Source: CAWFFV01 sp963814985 (GTDB taxonomy: Bacteria > Chloroflexota > Ktedonobacteria > Ktedonobacterales > Ktedonobacteraceae). Taken from it: a stretch of 10,472 nt of DNA. Both the position numbers and the translations under genes were made by a program. The notes under the pieces were generated by a model. It did no database searches and was not told the origin of the DNA. It saw only the letters and a program-made list of their open reading frames with translations. This document shows positions 6,806-10,472 of the stretch, one piece after another. How positions within the stretch are numbered: position 1 is the first letter of the stretch; the number at the start of each line of letters is the position of its first letter. The stretch spans positions 1-10,472 of the forward strand of contig CAWFFV010000105.1 in NCBI GenBank assembly GCA_963814985.1, in the 5' to 3' direction.

Positions 6806-6901
6806 CGTAGGGGCGCGGTTTACAAACCCGCCGTCCCCCATTTTCAGAACATGCCCATTTTCCAGCAAATACCCATCAGGCTTGTAAACCGCGCCCCTAC
6901 G
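6806..6901. mobile_element. MITE/REP-like palindromic element between fadE and fadA
   Basis: Perfect 20-bp inverted ends (6806-6825 and 6882-6901, outer sequence CGTAGGGGCGCGG...) enclose a 56-bp centre with no coding capacity. The centre holds three CCCAT units 17-18 bp apart, the first two extended to CCCATTTTC. GTAGGGGCG...CGCCCCTAC ends are typical of dispersed non-autonomous repeats in Chloroflexota and cyanobacterial genomes. I see no clear target-site duplication and no transposase. In the operon mRNA the ends would pair into a long GC-rich stem ending just before the fadA ribosome binding site (6908-6914), so it could affect termination, mRNA stability or fadA translation. Confidence 0.6.
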
Positions 6902-6907
6902 AGAATA

Positions 6908-6914
6908 AAAGGAG
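6908..6914 (+). promoter_or_regulatory. Ribosome binding site of the thiolase
   Basis: AAAGGAG, 10 nt before ATG 6925 and only 7 nt after the end of the inverted-repeat element. Confidence 0.65.
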
Positions 6915-6924
6915 AAAAATATAC

Positions 6925-8121
6925 ATGTCAGAAGCCGTTATTGTCAGTGCGGTACGCACACCCATTGGACGAGCCAACAAAGGTGCTCTCAAAGATGTGC
7001 GAGCCGATGACCTGGCCGCTTTCGTGGTAAAAGCCGCCGTCGAGCGTGTACCACTGCTTGATCGCTCGCTCATTGAAGACATCATCCTGGGTTGTGCCTT
7101 CCCTGAAGGGGAGCAGGGCATGAACCTTGCACGTATGGTTGGTGCCCTTGCGGGACTGCCTGAGACAACGGGTGCCACCACGATCAACCGTTTCTGTGCC
7201 TCCAGTCTGCAAGCCGTTAATATGGCAGCCCAAAGCATTATGCTTGGTCTGGGTGATGTGGTAATCGCAGGCGGTATTGAGAGTATGTCACGAGTGCCGA
7301 TGGGTGGCTTCAATCCTAGCTTTAACCCACGCCTTGTCAAGGCACATGCCGATGAAAAGATCAGCTCCCCTTATCCACCATGCGAGCTAGAATATGGCTA
7401 CGCCAGCTATATGCCGATGGGCACTACCGCAGAAAATCTGGCTCATGAGTATGGCATTAGCCGCGAAGCACAGGATGCCTTTGCGTTACGCAGTCATCAG
7501 CGTGCACTTGTCGCTATTGAAAATGGCGTCTTCAAGAGAGAAATTTTTCCTGTACCACTGCCTGATGGTCGTTTGATGGAGGTTGACGAAGGCCCCCGCC
7601 GTGACACCTCGCTGGAGCGTTTAGCCAGTCTGGAACCCGCCTTCCTCCAGGGGGGAACCGTGACGGCAGGCAATTCCAGTCCGCTCAACGATGGTGCGTC
7701 CGCCGTTGTGTTGATGTCAGCGGAAACAGCCCGCGATCTGGGTATCACGCCTCTGGCAAAGGTACGTACTATGGCCGTGGCAGGTGTCAGGCCCGATGTT
7801 ATGGGGATCGGACCTGTACCTGCTATGCGCAAAGCACTCCAGCGTGCCGGACTGCAACTGAGTGATATTGATATCATCGAGCTTAACGAAGCATTTGCCG
7901 CACAGGTTCTCTCGGTCGTCAAAGTGATGGGTATTGACGAGGAGAAGCTCAATCCACATGGTGGCGCAATTGCCCTCGGTCATCCTCTGGGTTGTAGCGG
8001 TGCTCGCCTGATTACCACGCTTATCAATGACCTCCAGACCACTGACAAGACACTGGGCATCGCTACCCTGTGCGTCGGTGGTGGTCAGGGTGTAGCGACG
8101 ATTATTGAGAGGATGTCATAG
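6925..8121 (+). CDS. fadA: Acetyl-CoA C-acyltransferase (thiolase)
   Basis: 398 aa, the normal length for a type I/II thiolase. It cleaves 3-ketoacyl-CoA with CoA to acetyl-CoA and a shortened acyl-CoA, the last beta-oxidation step. The nucleophilic Cys91 lies in NRFCASSLQA. The NEAFA motif is at 321-325. His353 is in GGAIALGHPLGCSGAR, and the second active-site cysteine, Cys383, is in LCVGGGQG. All expected catalytic residues are present and the frame is intact. Sequence alone cannot fully separate the degradative 3-ketoacyl thiolase from biosynthetic acetoacetyl-CoA thiolase. The gene next door, encoding the preceding two steps and starting 2 nt after this stop, favours the degradative role. 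The product presumably acts in the cytoplasm, possibly in a complex with the FadN-like protein. Confidence 0.93.
   Translation: MSEAVIVSAVRTPIGRANKGALKDVRADDLAAFVVKAAVERVPLLDRSLIEDIILGCAFPEGEQGMNLARMVGALAGLPETTGATTINRFCASSLQAVNMAAQSIMLGLGDVVIAGGIESMSRVPMGGFNPSFNPRLVKAHADEKISSPYPPCELEYGYASYMPMGTTAENLAHEYGISREAQDAFALRSHQRALVAIENGVFKREIFPVPLPDGRLMEVDEGPRRDTSLERLASLEPAFLQGGTVTAGNSSPLNDGASAVVLMSAETARDLGITPLAKVRTMAVAGVRPDVMGIGPVPAMRKALQRAGLQLSDIDIIELNEAFAAQVLSVVKVMGIDEEKLNPHGGAIALGHPLGCSGARLITTLINDLQTTDKTLGIATLCVGGGQGVATIIERMS
8107..8113 (+). promoter_or_regulatory. Ribosome binding site of the fadN-like gene
   Basis: GAGAGGA inside the last codons of the thiolase gene, 10 nt before ATG 8124. It supports coupled translation across the 2-nt gap. 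Confidence 0.6.
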
Positions 8122-8123
8122 CC

Positions 8124-10472
8124 ATGCCATACCAGATTCGTAGAGCTGGCATTCTCGGCGCGGGTGTCATGGGAGCTGCCATTGCAGCACATCTTGCCAA
8201 TGTTGGTATTCCCTGTCTGTTGCTTGACATCGTACCCTCTCACGAGTTGAAAGATCGCGACGTTGTTGCTCGCACAGGCCTGGAGAAGGCACTCAAGGCA
8301 AAACCCGCCGCATTCTATAGCAAACATGCAGCAAAACTTGTCACTGTGGGCAATATTGAGGACGACCTGGAAGAACTCGCCGATGTCGATTGGATTATCG
8401 AAGCTGTTGTCGAGCGGCTGGACATCAAGCATGCACTCTATGACAAGATCGAGATGATCCTGACGCCTGATACAATTATCAGTTCTAACACCTCAGGTCT
8501 ACCTGCCCATATGCTGACGAAAGGGCGTACTGAAGAATTTCGCAAACATTTTCTGATCACGCACTTCTTTAACCCGGTACGTTATATGCGTCTGCTAGAA
8601 CTGACGCCCGACGTTGACACTGATCCGGCCTTGATGCAGTTTATGCAACACTTTTCCACTGAAGTCCTGGGTAAAGGAGTGGTTGTCTGCAAAGATACGC
8701 CAAACTTTATTGCAAACCGTATTGGTGCCTATGGCTTTATGTCAACGATTCACCGTGCTCTCAATGAGGGCTACACGGTAAGTGAAGTGGACATGATCCT
8801 GGGACCCAACATGGGGCGTCCAAAATCGGCAGTCTTCCGCACTGCCGATCTCTCCGGTCTGGATACGCTGGTCCATGTTACTGATAATCTCTACAACAAT
8901 GCACCTCATGATGAGCAACGCGAAGCTTTCCAAATGCCGGCAGTGGTTCGCGAGATGCTTCACCGGCACATGTTGGGCGAGAAGAGTGGTCAGGGTTTTT
9001 ATAAGCGCGTCAAGAACGCTGAAGGCGGATCAACCATTCTCGAACTCAATTTACAGACATTGGAGTATCAACCCCAACAGAAGGTACGCTATCCTTCCAT
9101 CGGGGCTGCACGGAATATCGAAGACCCGACCAAACGCGCACTGACGATCCTGGCAGGTGATGACCGGGCCAGTCAATTGGCAAGAGAGACAACGGCTGAC
9201 GCCTTGATCTATGCCGCCAATCGTGCTGAGGAGATTGCAGAGAATATTGTTGCCATCGATGAAGCAATGCGTTGGGGCTTCAATTTCGCAATGGGCAGTT
9301 TCGAAGTCTGGGACATGCTTCTGCAAAATCCTGAAGTTATGCAGCAGGTGTTCGTCGACCAGGAATTGCCAGCACTGGTCCAGCGTGTGATAAGCAAAGG
9401 AGCAGGTACATTCTATACAGGTAGCGTGGGACAGCGTCAGTACTTCGACTTCCATACCGATACCTATAAGCCTGTACCCGTACCAGAGGGCACGATCTCG
9501 TTAGCCGCTACCACGGCACAGCATAAGACTGTACGCGATAATGGCTCCGCCTCCCTGATCGACCTGGGTGATGGTGTGGCCTGTCTCGAATTTCACACCA
9601 AGATGAACTCTATCGATGAGGGCATCATTGAAATGTTGCACTATGCAGTTGAAGAAGGTCCAAAACAGTTCCGCGCTCTTGTCATAGGAAATGAGGCAGC
9701 TGACTTCTCGGCAGGAGCTAACCTCTTTATGGTCTTAATGGGAGCACGCTCAGGCGAGTGGCAGATGCTAGAGAGAGCTATTAACGGGCTACAGCAGGCT
9801 CACCAGTTGCTCAAATATAGTCCTATTCCCGTCGTCGCGGCCCCGGCTGGTCGCGCATTAGGCGGTGGCTGCGAAGTAATTCTGCACTGCAACCATGCTC
9901 GTGCCTACGCAGAATCCTATATCGGGCTGGTCGAAGCAGGCGTTGGCTTAATCCCTGCCGGGGGTGGCTGTAAAGAACTCCTGCTGCGTCAGGGAGCCAG
10001 CCTGGAGTCACAGAAGGCTGGCAAGACAGGCGGAGCATTTACACCAGTACGCCGCGCCTTCGAGATTATCGCAGTAGCAACGGTTGCCACAAGCGCGGTA
10101 GAAGCCCAGGAACTACGTTTCTTGCGCAAGACAGATGCCATTACAGTCAATCGTGATCTGTTGTTACGCGACGCTAAGGCTGATGCACTCAAGCTCGCAG
10201 AGGCGCAAGCGGCTGGCAAATGGCAACCCGTACAACCACAGATGCTACTCCTGCCAGGACCTGGCGCTCGTCTGGTACTGGAACAACAGGTGGATAACAT
10301 GTTGTTAACGAATAAAATCAGTGAACATGACGCGATCATTGGTCGCCATCTGGCAAATGTGCTCACAGGCGGAGAATGTTCGCCGATCACGCCTTTAACG
10401 GAACAACAGGTACTTGATCTGGAGCGAGAGGCTTTCCTCAGTCTGTGTGGAATGGAGAAGACACAGGAACGC
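8124..10472 (+). CDS. fadN: Bifunctional 3-hydroxyacyl-CoA dehydrogenase/enoyl-CoA hydratase (3' end outside window)
   Basis: 783 codons are open to the window edge with no stop. The Bacillus subtilis FadN type is about 790 aa, and the last residues (FLSLCGMEKTQER) resemble its C-terminus, so only a short tail is probably missing. Domain order is dehydrogenase first, hydratase last, the reverse of the proteobacterial FadB/FadJ order. The NAD-binding Rossmann motif is GAGVMG (12-17). The dehydrogenase active site has SNTSG (121-125), His147 in HFFNPV and Glu159 in LLELTP; PNFIANRIG (193-201) opens the C-terminal dehydrogenase domain. The crotonase domain (about 475-680) has ADFSAGANL (527-535), the oxyanion-hole loop ALGGGCE with Glu584, and Glu604 in GLVEAGVGLIPAGGG. 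These match the two catalytic glutamates of enoyl-CoA hydratase, so both activities should be functional. It would hydrate enoyl-CoA and oxidise the 3-hydroxyacyl-CoA with NAD, feeding the thiolase just upstream. Confidence 0.93.
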   Translation, partial: MPYQIRRAGILGAGVMGAAIAAHLANVGIPCLLLDIVPSHELKDRDVVARTGLEKALKAKPAAFYSKHAAKLVTVGNIEDDLEELADVDWIIEAVVERLDIKHALYDKIEMILTPDTIISSNTSGLPAHMLTKGRTEEFRKHFLITHFFNPVRYMRLLELTPDVDTDPALMQFMQHFSTEVLGKGVVVCKDTPNFIANRIGAYGFMSTIHRALNEGYTVSEVDMILGPNMGRPKSAVFRTADLSGLDTLVHVTDNLYNNAPHDEQREAFQMPAVVREMLHRHMLGEKSGQGFYKRVKNAEGGSTILELNLQTLEYQPQQKVRYPSIGAARNIEDPTKRALTILAGDDRASQLARETTADALIYAANRAEEIAENIVAIDEAMRWGFNFAMGSFEVWDMLLQNPEVMQQVFVDQELPALVQRVISKGAGTFYTGSVGQRQYFDFHTDTYKPVPVPEGTISLAATTAQHKTVRDNGSASLIDLGDGVACLEFHTKMNSIDEGIIEMLHYAVEEGPKQFRALVIGNEAADFSAGANLFMVLMGARSGEWQMLERAINGLQQAHQLLKYSPIPVVAAPAGRALGGGCEVILHCNHARAYAESYIGLVEAGVGLIPAGGGCKELLLRQGASLESQKAGKTGGAFTPVRRAFEIIAVATVATSAVEAQELRFLRKTDAITVNRDLLLRDAKADALKLAEAQAAGKWQPVQPQMLLLPGPGARLVLEQQVDNMLLTNKISEHDAIIGRHLANVLTGGECSPITPLTEQQVLDLEREAFLSLCGMEKTQER

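Noticed and set aside
6806..6901. Rho-independent terminator splitting the operon
   Set aside because: The stem is not followed by a U-run on the plus strand (the next bases are purine-rich and include the fadA ribosome binding site). Its length and ends fit a dispersed repeat better.
6928..7340. Minus-strand open frames opposite the thiolase
   Set aside because: Shadows of a fully conserved thiolase with all catalytic residues on the plus strand.

Overview
The window reads as bacterial chromosome with about even base composition. The gene families suggest a Ktedonobacteria-like Chloroflexota genome: a zinc-ribbon/FHA protein with a long Pro-rich linker, an MmyB-type XRE regulator, and a Firmicutes-style FadN fatty-acid oxidation set. 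That assignment is inference from family resemblance; no rRNA or other marker gene is present to confirm it.

Layout, left to right. Positions 1-107 are the end of a CRISPR array: two identical 37-nt repeats, the first clipped by 4 nt at the window edge, around one 37-nt spacer. The repeat reads ...ATTGAAAC on the minus strand, and an extended -10 promoter lies just outside it. The array is therefore probably transcribed leftward, with its leader at 108-312. No cas genes are in the window. Next come two minus-strand genes: a 535-aa protein with two zinc ribbons and a C-terminal FHA domain (313-1920), and an XRE/MmyB-like regulator (2118-2915). A 232-bp divergent intergenic region (2916-3147) has good promoter elements for the regulator on the minus strand, a perfect -10 on the plus strand, and several small palindromes.

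From 3148 to the right edge, four plus-strand genes form a fatty-acid beta-oxidation operon: long-chain acyl-CoA ligase (fadD-like), acyl-CoA dehydrogenase (fadE-like), acetyl-CoA acyltransferase (fadA-like) and a bifunctional 3-hydroxyacyl-CoA dehydrogenase/enoyl-CoA hydratase (fadN-like). The last gene runs off the window a few codons before its expected end. Together they cover fatty-acid activation, dehydrogenation, hydration, second oxidation and thiolysis. Spacing is tight (9 nt, 188 nt, 2 nt). The 188-nt gap holds a 96-bp MITE/REP-like element with 20-bp perfect inverted ends.

The ligase and the dehydrogenase are each broken by what looks like loss of one base (near 4008 and in the A-run 5366-5368). 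All catalytic motifs survive once the frame is restored. Two such lesions within 1.4 kb of an otherwise well-conserved operon suggest assembly or read errors more than true decay, but the sequence alone cannot settle it. I see no clearly new biological system. The points most worth a second look are the leader-proximal CRISPR end, the palindrome-rich divergent control region, the hairpin element inside the operon and the paired frameshifts.
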